Assembly (NCBI RefSeq): GCF_026898155.1
Contig: NZ_CP114029.1
Coordinates: 4,940,001 to 5,004,000 of the forward strand
Direction: 5' to 3'
Length of the DNA stretch: 64,000 nucleotides
DNA from: Jiella pelagia
Lineage (GTDB): Bacteria > Pseudomonadota > Alphaproteobacteria > Rhizobiales > Rhizobiaceae
The position numbers and the translations under genes were made by a program. Positions 35,510 through 45,315 of the stretch are shown here, in pieces (within the stretch, counting starts at the first letter, position 1; each line of letters starts with the position of its first letter). The notes beneath the pieces were generated by a model. The model saw nothing but the letters and a program-made list of their open reading frames with translations. It was not told where the DNA came from and did not search any database.

Positions 35510-36723
35510 ATGAGCAGACCACCGCGGATCCGGGCCACTCAGGGCGCCAATCTCGGCGGTGCCTACGCTCACAACCGGCGCGTCGTCATCGAAGCGCTGC
35601 GGCTGAACGGCGTGCTGTCGCGGGCCGAACTCGCCCGGGCGACGCGCCTGACCGGCCAGACCGTCTCGAACATCGTTGCCGATCTTGCGGCGGAGAATCT
35701 CGTCATCGCGGATGCGCCCGTGCGGATCGCCCGGGGCCAGCCCGCGCGTCCCTATCGGCTCAACGGCAGCGGAGCCTTCGCGCTGGGTGTCCAGATCGAC
35801 CGGCACGTGACGCGGGCGGTCGCCGTCGACCTTCTCGGCGCCGAACGCCTGCGCCTCGAGATGCCGCTGCCCAACGGAGGGCCCGAGACGGGCCTGCCAG
35901 TCGTCTACGGGCTTGTCGCCGACATCCGCGAGCAGCTGGCCGCACTGGAACCCGGCGCCGGAGACAGGATCGTCGGCCTCGGCTTGGCGATGCCCGGGCC
36001 GTTCGGCCAGGCGCCGCGCGACTACGATCCCTGGATGATGTCGGCGTGGCAGAACCGCGCCATCGCCGACGAGCTGGCCGCCGAAACGGGGCTGACGGTC
36101 ACCCTGCAGAACGACGCGGCGGCGGCTGCGTCGGCCGAGAAGCTCTCGGGTGTTGCGAAAGGCATCGACGATTTCGTCTATCTCTATTTCGGCTACGGCC
36201 TTGGCGCCGCCATCTTCGTGCGTGGCGAGATCCATTCCGGCAATCACAACAATGCCGGGGAGATCGGCATGGCGCTGCCATGGATGCCGGATGGCGGCCT
36301 CGGTGAGCCGATCGAACACGGCGTTTCGCTGGCTTCGCTCTGTCGCTGGCTCGGCCTCGACCCGGCGATGCCCGACCTCTTCCCGGCGATTGATGACGCC
36401 CTGAAGAGCGGAACTGCCGGCGAATGGCTGGATGCGGCCGGAGCGCGACTGAAATGGGTGGTCCATATCCTGGAGACGCTGCTCGACCCGGACACGATCG
36501 TCTTCGGTGGGGCCATTCCGCCGTCGCTGCTCGACGCCCTGCGCGAACGCATGCAGCCGCTCTTGCCGGCGCATGCCGACAGGCCGGGGAGAGAGCTTCC
36601 AAGGTTGACGACCGGGGGGCGGATCCATGGATGGTGGCAACCGGTGCGGCGGCAGAGCCCATCGCCCGCACCTTCGATCCCCGCTTTTCGGCCATTCAAA
36701 ACGGCCTTGTCGCGGCCGATTAG
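35510..36723 (+). CDS. ROK-family transcriptional regulator (frame broken near the 3' end as sequenced)
   Basis: Regulator of 404 aa after correction, divergent from the second sugar operon and its probable repressor. The winged helix has NRRVVIEALRLNGVLSRAEL and TGQTVSNIVADLAAENLV. The ROK body has FALGVQIDRHVTRAVAVDLL, IVGLGLAMPGPFG, VTLQNDAAAAASAEKLSG and HNNAGEIGMALPW. The last 37 residues lie in another frame (WMVATGAAAEPIARTF, stop 36723). The break is at a run of six G (36614-36619), where seven are needed. Adding one base gives exactly 405 codons. The start at MSRPPRI is chosen because an upstream ATG lacks a ribosome site. Confidence 0.86.
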
Positions 36724-36744
36724 GTCGTGAGCCAGTTCGCAAGA

Positions 36745-37245
36745 GCAGAGCGATCGATCTCGTCGCCTATCTGCAGAGCCTCGGCCGCGCCGACAACTCT
36801 CGGGCTAAGACGACTGGGTTGCGGTTGCGACAACAGCGGCACCGGTCTCCCATGACGGTTCGATGGACATGAGCATGACCCAGGCGGCGCATTAGAGCGA
36901 GCCTGACGCCAATCCGAACGCCGCCCGGATCGACGGCGACACGCCGTCGCCGGGAAATGTGATCACCGATGGAATGCTGCCGCGGTGTTGCGGGGTCGCG
37001 ACCTCTTGATAGCCAACTGCTCGGGCTGCCATGGCGCAAAGGACGCGGGAGACGGGCCAGTGACTGGATTGCTCCTGCCGCGCCGTGCCGACCTGGCTGC
37101 CGCGACCTTCTCGCCCGAACGGGTCGCAGCCGCCCTGTGGAACGGCGATGCCGGCTTGGCAGGAACGCCGTAGGACGCCTTCGCCGACGTTTCTGCCTAT
37201 GAGCAGGCGCTGCATCAGGATGCGGTGCCAAGTAAGATCTGCCGC
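36745..37245 (+). pseudogene. Degraded cytochrome c-like gene fragments
   Basis: Pieces of a c-type cytochrome in several frames. Around 36755: AIDLVAYLQSLGRA, a typical cytochrome c C-terminal helix. Around 36910-36965: NAARIDGDTPSPGNVITDG. At 36985-37173: RGRDLLIANCSGCHGAKD, with the CxxCH heme-binding motif (Cys codons at 37018 and 37027), then FSPERVAAALWNGDAGLAGT, a TAG stop, then DAFADVSAYEQALHQD in the same frame. Stops and frame changes rule out a working product and are not of the GAGCTC type. It is the only content of the 604-bp gap between the ROK and TetR genes. Confidence 0.62.
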
Positions 37246-37296
37246 GATCTGGGTGCGCTCTTTCTGAGAGATTGCATGAGGAGAAAGTCTGCGCTA

Positions 37297-37312
37297 ATGA
37301 ATGATCGTTCAT
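37297..37312. promoter_or_regulatory. Candidate TetR operator upstream of the leucine-degradation regulator
   Basis: ATGAATGA-TCGTTCAT, an inverted repeat with 7 of 8 arm positions matching, 16-31 bp before the chosen regulator start. The size and spacing are typical of TetR-family operators. It supports the later start at 37328, because a start at 37301 would lie inside the palindrome. Confidence 0.5.
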
Positions 37313-37327
37313 GCACTGGAAGAGTCC

Positions 37328-37948
37328 ATGCTGAAGAGTGAGGCGGTGATTTCCGGCCATCCGAAGGCCAGCACGAAACAGGCGATCGAGCGCGCCGCGC
37401 TCAGCCTGTTCGCCGAGCGAGGCTATCCGGCTGTTTCCATGCGCGAGATCGCCGAGCGGGTCGGGATCCGCCAGGGCGGCATCTACAATCACTTCGGCAG
37501 CAAGCAGGCGCTTCTGGTGCATCTGATGGAAGGGCATATGCGTGCGCTTCTTGTCGCGCTCGATGCCTCGGTGCCGAAGGGGGGCGACCCTCGCCAGCGG
37601 CTTGCCCAGTTCGTGCGATTTCACGTGCTCTACCACCTGACGCAGCCAGATGACGTATTCATCGCATACATGGAACTGAGAAGCCTGGAGCCGGACGGGC
37701 TTACCCGCCTGAAGGAACTCCGGCGCGCCTATGAGGAGCGTCTGCGTCGAATCCTCGAGGCAGGGCAAAGGCTCGGCGTTTTCGCGATCACAGATGTGCC
37801 GGTCCAGGCGATGGGGCTGATCGCGATGCTGACGGGTGTGACCACCTGGTATCACGACGGTGGCCGGCTGACCCGGGAAGAGGTCGCGGATATCTACGCT
37901 GAAATGGTCATGCGCAGCCTCGATGTGGAGGAAACTGAGAAAAGCTGA
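37328..37948 (+). CDS. TetR/AcrR-family regulator of the leucine/isovalerate degradation operon
   Basis: Regulator of 206 aa. The N-terminal HTH has KQAIERAALSLFAERGYPAV, SMREIAERVGIRQGGIYNHF and GSKQALLVHLMEGH, a standard TetR DNA-binding domain. The rest is an all-helical ligand domain containing LAQFVRFHVLYHLTQPDDVF and LRRILEAGQRLGVFA. It lies 48 bp before ivd on the same strand, so it probably controls that operon, with an acyl-CoA as the likely effector by analogy with other catabolic TetR proteins. Confidence 0.87.
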   Translation: MLKSEAVISGHPKASTKQAIERAALSLFAERGYPAVSMREIAERVGIRQGGIYNHFGSKQALLVHLMEGHMRALLVALDASVPKGGDPRQRLAQFVRFHVLYHLTQPDDVFIAYMELRSLEPDGLTRLKELRRAYEERLRRILEAGQRLGVFAITDVPVQAMGLIAMLTGVTTWYHDGGRLTREEVADIYAEMVMRSLDVEETEKS

Positions 37949-37996
37949 ATAGGCCAGCCGTGACAAGCGGCCGGTGTTCTTGTGGGAGGCAAGAAG

Positions 37997-39162
37997 ATGT
38001 TCGACCAGACCATGAATTTTGCGCTCGGCGAGGAGGTCGCAGCGCTGCGAGAGATGGTGCATCGCTTCGCCCAGGAGAAGATCGCTCCGCGGGCCGGTGA
38101 AATCGATGCCACCAACGAATTTCCGAACGAGCCTCTGGCGCGAGATGGGAGAACTCGGTCTTCTCGGCGTCACGGTCGAGGAAGAGTTCGGCGGATCGGG
38201 CCTTGGCTATGTCGCCCATTGCGTCGCCGTCGAGGAGATCTCCCGGGCCTCCGCCTCGGTCGGCCTTTCCTACGGTGCCCATTCCAATCTTTGCGTCAAC
38301 CAGATCCGCCGCAACGGCACCGACGCGCAGAAGCGCACATACCTGCCGAAGCTGATCTCCGGCGAACATGTGGGCTCACTGGCGATGTCCGAGAGCGGCG
38401 CCGGATCCGACGTCGTCTCGATGAAGCTCAAGGCCGAGCCGAAGAACGACCGCTTCGTCCTCAACGGCACCAAGATGTGGATCACCAACGGGCCGGACGC
38501 AGACACTCTCGTCGTCTACGCCAAGACCGATCCGCAAGCCGGCCCGCGCGGCATCACCGCCTTTCTGGTCGAGAAGGGCATGGCGGGCTTTTCCACCGCC
38601 CAGAAACTCGACAAGCTCGGCATGCGCGGCTCCAACACCTGCGAACTCGTCTTTGAGGATTGCGAGGTGCCCTACGAGAACGTCCTCGGCGAGGTGGGCG
38701 GCGGCGTGAAAGTGCTGATGAGCGGGCTCGATTACGAACGCGTGGTTCTGGCGGCGGGGCCGGTCGGCATCATGGCCGCCTGTCTCGACGTGGTGGTGCC
38801 TTACGTTCACGAGCGCAAGCAGTTCGGCCAGGCGATCGGCGAGTTTCAGCTGATGCAGGCGAAACTCGCCGACATGTATGTCACCACCAATGCCTGCCGG
38901 TCCTATGTCTACGCCGTCGCCGCCGCCTGCGACCGGGGTGAGGTCAGCCGCAAGGACGCAGCCGGCTGCATCCTCTATGCCGCAGAGGCCGCGACACAGA
39001 TGGCGCTGCAGGCGATCCAGGCGCTCGGCGGCAACGGCTACATCAACGACTATCCGACCGGCCGCCTCCTGCGCGACGCCAAGCTCTACGAAATCGGCGC
39101 CGGGACGAGCGAGATCCGGCGCATGCTGATCGGCCGCGAGCCTCTTTGCGGAGACGGCTTGA
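37997..39162 (+). CDS. ivd: Isovaleryl-CoA dehydrogenase (frame broken twice as sequenced)
   Basis: FAD-dependent acyl-CoA dehydrogenase, 387 aa after correction. Converts isovaleryl-CoA to 3-methylcrotonyl-CoA. Seen: [20 protein letters not shown] and [19 protein letters not shown] (FAD and substrate sites); [20 protein letters not shown], whose Glu is at the IVD-specific catalytic position; and [20 protein letters not shown]. Breaks at GAGCCTC 38129-38135 (restores [16 protein letters not shown]) and GAGCCTC 39138-39144 (restores IGRE-LFAETA and the stop at 39160-39162). Removing two bases gives exactly 388 codons. GGGAGG precedes the ATG. Confidence 0.92.
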
Positions 39163-39170
39163 TGGTCGTC

Positions 39171-39527
39171 TTAGCGAACGCTCGTCGTGCCATGGTCGAG
39201 ATCGGCGGTCGCCTGTCGCTCCAGCGTTTCGACGATCCATTGATTGATGGAAGCGGACCGACGAGCGGCGGCAGCGGCGATGCGCTGATGGAGTTCGGGC
39301 GAGGTTCGCAGGGACAGCGTGCCCGAGAAGGGCTTTTGCGGCTCGACATTTTCGTTCCGGCAAAAGTCCAGATAGTCGTCGACGCTGTCTTCGAACGCCT
39401 TGCGCAGATCTTCAGCGGTTCTTGCCTGAAACGTCACGACGTCGCGGATGCCGGCGACCTCACCGTGAAACAGCATGGCTACGTCGTCATATTCGACGGT
39501 TCCGGTGTATCCTTTGTACGGTGTCAT
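39171..39527 (-). CDS. hicB: HicB-family antitoxin
   Basis: Antitoxin of 118 aa. The N-terminal half is the degraded RNase H-like HicB fold: [40 protein letters not shown] and [15 protein letters not shown]. The C-terminal half is a ribbon-helix-helix DNA-binding domain, [20 protein letters not shown] and [16 protein letters not shown]. It would neutralise HicA and repress the pair. Its ATG overlaps the hicA stop by ATGA. The stop is only 9 bp from the ivd stop, so the two genes converge. Confidence 0.88.
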   Translation of the reverse strand: MTPYKGYTGTVEYDDVAMLFHGEVAGIRDVVTFQARTAEDLRKAFEDSVDDYLDFCRNENVEPQKPFSGTLSLRTSPELHQRIAAAAARRSASINQWIVETLERQATADLDHGTTSVR

Positions 39528-39790
39528 TCCCAATCGTCCGGTTTGATTCCTGCATTGGCAAGAAAGCGCCGCATGGATTTGACGGCGCCCTTGTCTGTGG
39601 TCGGCTCGGGATACGGTCGATGGAAGGTCGCGCGCTCGCCATTGAGCTTCAATCTCACGCGGGAGCCTCGACCTTCCGTGATTTCGCAGCCCAGAGAACG
39701 AAGGGCGCTTTCAATGTCCGCCCAGCGCAGGTCCGGCTTGACCGGATCTGCGAAGATCTCGGCGATCGTCCGCTTCTGCTTTCGGTTCAC
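39524..39790 (-). CDS. hicA: HicA-family mRNA interferase toxin
   Basis: Toxin of 88 aa with a double-stranded RNA-binding-like fold: [40 protein letters not shown], then FHRPYPEP and [16 protein letters not shown]. The usual HicA active-site His in GSH is Arg here (GSR), with a His further on in FHRP; a subgroup with this pattern exists as far as I recall. The GTG start at 39790 is preferred because AGGAGG lies 6 bp upstream; an ATG 14 codons earlier has no such site. Toxin first, antitoxin second is the usual hicAB order. Confidence 0.85.
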   Translation of the reverse strand: MNRKQKRTIAEIFADPVKPDLRWADIESALRSLGCEITEGRGSRVRLKLNGERATFHRPYPEPTTDKGAVKSMRRFLANAGIKPDDWE

Positions 39791-39916
39791 ACCGCCCCTC
39801 CTTTTGTCCCGGGTGCATCGCACCACCGTCACAAAATCGGAAAGGGGGGCCGCAGTGGCTCCGCATCCTTGCCTCCATTGGTATCATAATATGGTATCGT
39901 TCCAAGCGAGTCAAAC

Positions 39917-41521
39917 ATGAGATTGATCTCGCAAGTTTCCCCCGCTCCGAAGCCTTCGCGGAAAACCGCAAGGCGATGCTGGCGCAGCTCGATGTCGCGC
40001 GCGCGGCTGCCGATCTGGGGCTGGCGGGTGGCGGCGAGCGGGCGCGCGAGCGGCATCTGTCGCGGGGCAAGCTTCTGCCGCGCGACCGGGTGGAGGGGCT
40101 TCTCGACCGCGGGTCGCCCTTTCTCGAAATCGGCCTCTTCGCCGCTCATGGACTTTATGGCGACGCGGTGCCGGCGGCCGGCGCGATCGCCGGTATCGGC
40201 CGGGTGAAGGGCCGCGAGGTCATGGTTCTCGCCAATGACGCGACGGTGAAGGGCGGCACCTATTTCCCGCTGACGGTCAAGAAGCACCTGCGCGCCCAGG
40301 AGATCGCCGAGGCGAACCGGCTGCCTTGCGTCTATCTCGTTGATTCCGGCGGCGCCAACCTGCCGAACCAGGACGAGGTCTTTCCCGACCGCGACCATTT
40401 CGGCCGCATCTTCTTCAACCAGGCGCAGATGAGCGCCAAGGGCATCGCCCAGATCGCCGTCGTCATGGGGTCCTGCACCGCCGGCGGCGCCTATGTGCCG
40501 GCGATGAGCGACGAGACCATCATCGTAAGGGATCAGGGCACGATCTTTCTGGCCGGCCCGCCGCTCGTCAAAGCCGCGACCGGCGAGGATGTCGAGGCGG
40601 AGGATCTCGGCGGCGGCGATGTGCATACCCGGCTTTCGGGTGTCGCGGACCATCTCGCCCATGACGATCTGCATGCGCTGGAGATCGCGCGCGACATCGT
40701 GGGAAATCTCGGCCGCGCGGAACCGGCAAAGATCGCGCGGCGGGCGCCGGAAGAACCGGCTTATGACCCGGAAGACATCCTCGGCGTCGTGCCGGCCGAC
40801 CCGAAGACACCCTATGACGTGCGCGAGGTGATCGCCCGGCTCGTCGACGGCTCGCGCTTCGAAGAGTTCAAGGCGCGCTACGGCCCGACCATCGTCTGCG
40901 GCTTCGCCCATCTTTACGGAATCCCGGTCGGTATCGTCGCCAACAACGGCGTCATCTTTTCCGAAAGCGCGGTGAAGGCGGCGCATTTCATCGAGCCTCT
41001 GCTCCCAGCGCAAGATTCCGCTCGTCTTCCTGCAGAATGTCACCGGCTTCATGGTCGGGCGCAAATACGAGGCCGGCGGCATCGCCAAGAACGGTGCCAA
41101 GCTGGTGACAGCGGTCTCGACCACGGCCGTGCCGAAGATCACCATGCTGATCGGCGGCTCATACGGCGCCGGCAATTACGGCATGTGCGGCCGGGCCTAT
41201 TCGCCCCGCTTCCTGTGGAGCTGGCCGAACAGCCGCATCGCGGTGATGGGCGGCGAACAGGCGGCGAAGACGCTCGCCATCGTCAAGCGCCAGGCGATGG
41301 AAAAACGCGGCCAGGACTGGAGCGCGGAAGAGGAAGAAACGTTCCGCAAGCCGACGGAGGACATGTTCACCCGCCAGAGCCATCCGCTCTACGCCTCGGC
41401 AAGGCTTTGGGACGACGGCATCGTCGATCCGCGCCACAGCCGGCAGATTCTCGGCCTGTCGCTGGCTGCGAGCCTCAACGCACCGATCGAAGACACGCGC
41501 TTCGGTCTGTTTCGGATGTGA
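39917..41521 (+). CDS. mccB: Methylcrotonyl-CoA carboxylase, carboxyltransferase (beta) subunit (frame broken twice as sequenced)
   Basis: Carboxyltransferase subunit, 534 aa after correction, carboxylating 3-methylcrotonyl-CoA with MccA. The ATG at 39917 gives MRLISQVSP; one missing C in the run 39939-39943 is needed to continue into [13 protein letters not shown], the standard N-terminus. Seen: [77 protein letters not shown]. The second break is GAGCCTC 40993-40999 (restores [19 protein letters not shown]). One base added and one removed leave exactly 535 codons, the usual length. Confidence 0.9.
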
Positions 41522-41532
41522 GGAGAGCCACG

Positions 41533-43550
41533 ATGATCGATACCCTCCTCATCGCCAATCGCGGCGAAATCGCCTGCCGGATCATCCGCACCGCAAGGCG
41601 GCTCGGGGTGCGGACGGTCGCGGTTTACTCCGAGGCCGACGCAGGGGCGATGCATGTAGCGATGGCGGACGAGGCGGTGCTGATCGGGCCGGCGGCGGTG
41701 GCGGACAGCTATTTGAAGGGCGAGGCGATCATCGCCGCGGCGAAACGCTGCGGGGTGGAGGCGATCCATCCCGGCTACGGCTTCTTGTCGGAGAACCCGG
41801 ATTTCGTCGAGGCGGTCGCCGCGGCCGGGCTGATCTTCGTCGGGCCATCGGCGAGCGCGATCCGCGCCATGGGGCTGAAGGACGCCGCCAAGCGGCTGAT
41901 GCAGGAGGCGGGCGTTCCCGTCGTTCCCGGCTATCACGGGGGTGAGCAGGACCCGGCGTTTCTCAAAAGCGAGGCCGAGCGCATCGGCTACCCGGTGCTG
42001 ATCAAGGCGCGCGCCGGCGGCGGCGGCAAGGGCATGCGCCGGGTCGACGATCCGGCGGAATTCGAAAGTGCCCTCGAAGGCGCCCGGCGCGAGGCGAAAG
42101 CCGCCTTCGGCGATCCGCACTGCCTGATCGAAAAATTCGTCGCGACGCCCCGTCACATCGAAATCCAGGTCTTCGGCGACGCGCACGGCAACGTCGTCCA
42201 TCTCTTCGAGCGGGACTGCTCGCTCCAGCGCCGGCACCAGAAGGTGATCGAGGAAGCGCCGGCCCCCGGCATGACGGATGAGATGCGCGCCGCCATGGGC
42301 GAGGCGGCGGTGAAGGCAGCTGCGGCCATTGGCTATGCGGGCGCCGGCACGGTGGAATTCATCGTCGACGCCTCAAAGGGCCTGAGGCCCGACCGCTTCT
42401 ACTTCATGGAGATGAATACGCGGCTGCAGGTCGAACATCCGGTGACCGAGGCGATCACCGGGCTCGACCTCGTCGAACTTCAACTCCGCGTCGCCAGCGG
42501 CGAGGCGCTGCCCTTCACGCAAGGTGACCTTCAAATCGAGGGGCACGCCTTCGAGGCCCGCCTTTACGCGGAAGACCCGGCCAGGGGCTTCCTGCCGGCG
42601 ACGGGCCGGATCGCTTATCTCGAATGGCCGCAGGCCGGAGCGGGATTGCGGATCGATACCGGCGTCCGGCAAGGCGACCGGGTGACGCCCCATTACGATC
42701 CGATGCTCGCCAAGCTGATCGTCCATGGCCCCGATCGTCCCGCCGCGCTGAAGCGGCTCGCAAGGGCTCTCGGCGATCTTCGTCTTGCCGGGCTGACGAC
42801 CAATGCGGGCTTCCTAAAACGCCTTGCCGAGCATGAGGGCTTTGCCGCCGGAACCATCGATACGGGGCTCATCGACCGGGATGCCGAAGCGCTGACCGCA
42901 CAGGCCGAGCCGAACGACTTGACCCGTGCGCTTGCCGCCCTGGCCCATTACCTCGGCGATGCGGCGCAAGACGGGGAGGATGACGGCCCTTTCGCCCGAC
43001 TTTCCGGTTTTCGCACCTGGGGGCAGGCGCGGCAGGCGGTGCGCTTTGCCGAAGCGCGCGAGCGCAGGGATATGGTGGTCGCCGATCTCGGCGGCAGCGC
43101 TTATCACGTTGCGCCGGCGGAGAGGGCGGAAGCGGGCGTCGACATCGCCGTGACGAGCTTCGAGCGATGCGCCGAGACCGGCGCGATCACCCTGCGGGTG
43201 AGCATCGGGGGCTGGCAGGCGACGCATCATCTTCTGGTTTCGCGCGATGCGGTGAGCGTCTTTTCCGACGGCGCGACCCATGTCCTGCCGCTCTATCGCC
43301 CGTCCGCTGCCGCCGAAGAGACCGCCACCTCGGACCGCATCGTCGCCCCGATGCCGGGCACGATCGGCAAGCTCACGGTCGTGGCCGGCGAGCGGGTGGC
43401 GGCCGGCGCGCCGCTGGTCGTTTTGGAAGCGATGAAGATGGAGCATACGCTGAAAGCCCCCGCGACGGGACGATCGCCGAAATCCTGGTCTGCGAGGGCG
43501 ATCAGGTGGAAGACGGCGCCGTTATGGTGACGCTCGAGGAGGAGGCATGA
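41533..43550 (+). CDS. mccA: Methylcrotonyl-CoA carboxylase, biotin-containing (alpha) subunit (frame broken near the 3' end as sequenced)
   Basis: Biotin carboxylase and biotin carrier subunit, 672 aa after correction. Seen: [36 protein letters not shown], the ATP-grasp loop [15 protein letters not shown] (about residues 155-170), [19 protein letters not shown] and [20 protein letters not shown]. Near the C-terminus is [12 protein letters not shown], whose Lys carries biotin. The frame changes at a run of five C (43457-43461), where six are needed to give [19 protein letters not shown]. The corrected length is exactly 673 codons. GGAGAGCC precedes the ATG. Confidence 0.92.
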
Positions 43551-44461
43551 TGCGGCAGCCTTCGAAAGAGAGCGTGACGATCGTGGAAATGGCGCCACGC
43601 GACGGGCTTCAGAACGAGCCGGGTGAGGTCGCGACCGCCGACAAGATCGCCCTCATCGACAAGCTTTCGGCCTGCGGCTTCACCCGCATCGAGGCGACGA
43701 GCTTCGTGTCGCCGAAATGGGTGCCGCAAATGGCCGATGCGGCGGCGGTGATGGGCGGCATCTCGCGCCGGCCTGGCTGTGCCTATTCGGTGCTGACGCC
43801 CAATATGAAAGGCTTCGAAGCCGCCCTGGCGGCGAAGGCCGACGCGGTCGCCGTCTTCGCTTCGGCATCGGAAGGCTTCAGCCGCAACAACATCAACTGC
43901 TCGATCGCCGAGAGTCTGGACCGTTTTGCGCCGGTGCTGAAGGCGGCGAAGGACGCAGGCATTCCGGTTCGCGGCTATGTCTCCTGCGTCACCGACTGCC
44001 CCTATGACGGCCCGGTCGAGCCGGGTTCGGTGGCGAAGGTCGCTACGGCGCTCGATGCCATGGGGTGCCATGAAATCTCGCTCGGCGACACGCTGGGGCA
44101 GGGGGCGCCCGAGACCATCGCCGCCATGCTGGAGGCGGTGTGCGCCGTGGTGCCGGCCGAGCGGCTCGCCGGGCATTTCCACGACACGGCCGGCCGGGCG
44201 CTCATCAACATCGAGACGAGCCTCGGCTTCGGTCTTCGGGTGTTCGACGCGGCGGCGGGCGGTCTCGGCGGCTGTCCCTATGCGCCGGGGGCGAAGGGCA
44301 ATGTCGCGACCGAAGCCGTCGACGCCTTCCTGACGGACAAAGGCTATCGAACCGGCCTCGACCGGGCGGCTTTGGAGGATGCCGTATCCTTCGCAAGGGC
44401 GCTGCGGTCGCATGATCGCGCGGCCGCGAGCCCGGCCGCCGTCGCGGGAGGCGGGCGATGA
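43547..44461 (+). CDS. Hydroxymethylglutaryl-CoA lyase
   Basis: Protein of 304 aa cleaving HMG-CoA to acetoacetate and acetyl-CoA, the last step of leucine degradation. Seen: VEMAPRDGLQNEPG (catalytic Arg and Asp), EATSFVSPKWVPQMADA, VFASASEGFSRNNINCSI, AGHFHDTAGRALINIETSL (metal-binding His pair) and GGLGGCPYAPGAKGNVATE, the lyase signature with the catalytic Cys. Overlaps mccA and the following hydratase gene by 4 bp each, showing tight coupling. Confidence 0.93.
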   Translation: MMRQPSKESVTIVEMAPRDGLQNEPGEVATADKIALIDKLSACGFTRIEATSFVSPKWVPQMADAAAVMGGISRRPGCAYSVLTPNMKGFEAALAAKADAVAVFASASEGFSRNNINCSIAESLDRFAPVLKAAKDAGIPVRGYVSCVTDCPYDGPVEPGSVAKVATALDAMGCHEISLGDTLGQGAPETIAAMLEAVCAVVPAERLAGHFHDTAGRALINIETSLGFGLRVFDAAAGGLGGCPYAPGAKGNVATEAVDAFLTDKGYRTGLDRAALEDAVSFARALRSHDRAAASPAAVAGGGR

Positions 44462-45234
44462 GCGGCTTTTCGACGATCCGGATCGAACGGGACGAGCGCG
44501 GCGTCGCGACGCTGACCCTCGCCCGGCCCGAGCGGCACAACGCCATGGACGCGGCGATGATCGGCGAGCTTGCCAGGGCAGCCGCGGCGCTCGGCGAAGA
44601 TGGTTCGGTTCGCGCCGTCGTCCTCACCGGAGAGGGCAAGAGCTTTTCGGCCGGCGCCGACCTCAACTGGATGAAGGCGCAGTTCGACGCGAGCCGGGCG
44701 GAGCGCATCGCCGAGGCGACGGCGCTCGCGCGCATGCTCAAGGCCCTCAATGAGATGCCAAAACCGCTGATCGGTCGCATCAACGGCCAGGCCTTCGGCG
44801 GGGGGCTCGGGCTGATCTCGGTCTGCGACGTCGCGGTGGCGAGCCTGGGGGCGCGCTTTGCCTTCACCGAAGTCAAGCTCGGCCTCATTCCGGCGACGAT
44901 CTCGCCTTTCGTGGCGGCGCGGATGGGGGAGGCGCGGGCGCGGCAGGTGTTCATGTCGGCGCGGATGTTCGACGCGCAGGAGGCAGTCTCGCTCGGGCTC
45001 ATTGGACAAGCAGTCGCCGCCGACGTCCTCGACACGGCGGTGGAAGCGGAAATCGCCCCGTATCTCGAATGCGTGGCACCTGCGGTTGCCCGGTCGAAAG
45101 CGCTCTTGCGCGCGCTCGGGCCGGTCATCGACGAGGCGGTGGTGGCGCGCACGGCAAGCGCGCTCGCCGACACCTGGGAAACCGAGGAGGCCCGCTCGGG
45201 CATCGCGGCCTTTCTGAAGCGGCGCAGCAGGTGA
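44458..45234 (+). CDS. Enoyl-CoA hydratase family, probable methylglutaconyl-CoA hydratase
   Basis: Crotonase-fold protein (258 aa). Seen: ATLTLARPERHNAMDAAMIG, LTGEGKSFSAGADLNWMKAQ (first oxyanion-hole segment), LIGRINGQAFGGGLGLISVC (second segment), FAFTEVKLGLIPATISPFV, whose Glu is catalytic. GADLNWMK is characteristic of the methylglutaconyl-CoA hydratase (LiuC/AUH) group. Operon context with mccB, mccA and HMG-CoA lyase supports the step 3-methylglutaconyl-CoA to HMG-CoA. Last gene of the ivd-type operon. Confidence 0.88.
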   Translation: MSGFSTIRIERDERGVATLTLARPERHNAMDAAMIGELARAAAALGEDGSVRAVVLTGEGKSFSAGADLNWMKAQFDASRAERIAEATALARMLKALNEMPKPLIGRINGQAFGGGLGLISVCDVAVASLGARFAFTEVKLGLIPATISPFVAARMGEARARQVFMSARMFDAQEAVSLGLIGQAVAADVLDTAVEAEIAPYLECVAPAVARSKALLRALGPVIDEAVVARTASALADTWETEEARSGIAAFLKRRSR

Positions 45235-45315
45235 TGGCGAATGACGGCAGGCCGGCGATCGGCTGGCGAAAAGGCGCAGTGACAAGGGTTCGAGGCATCC
45301 GGTGACGGACGGGGA

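Noticed and set aside
39138-39920. C-terminal extension of isovaleryl-CoA dehydrogenase by about 250 residues
   Set aside because: Arises only because the GAGCCTC insertion skips the true stop at 39160-39162. The extension is the antisense of hicB and hicA.
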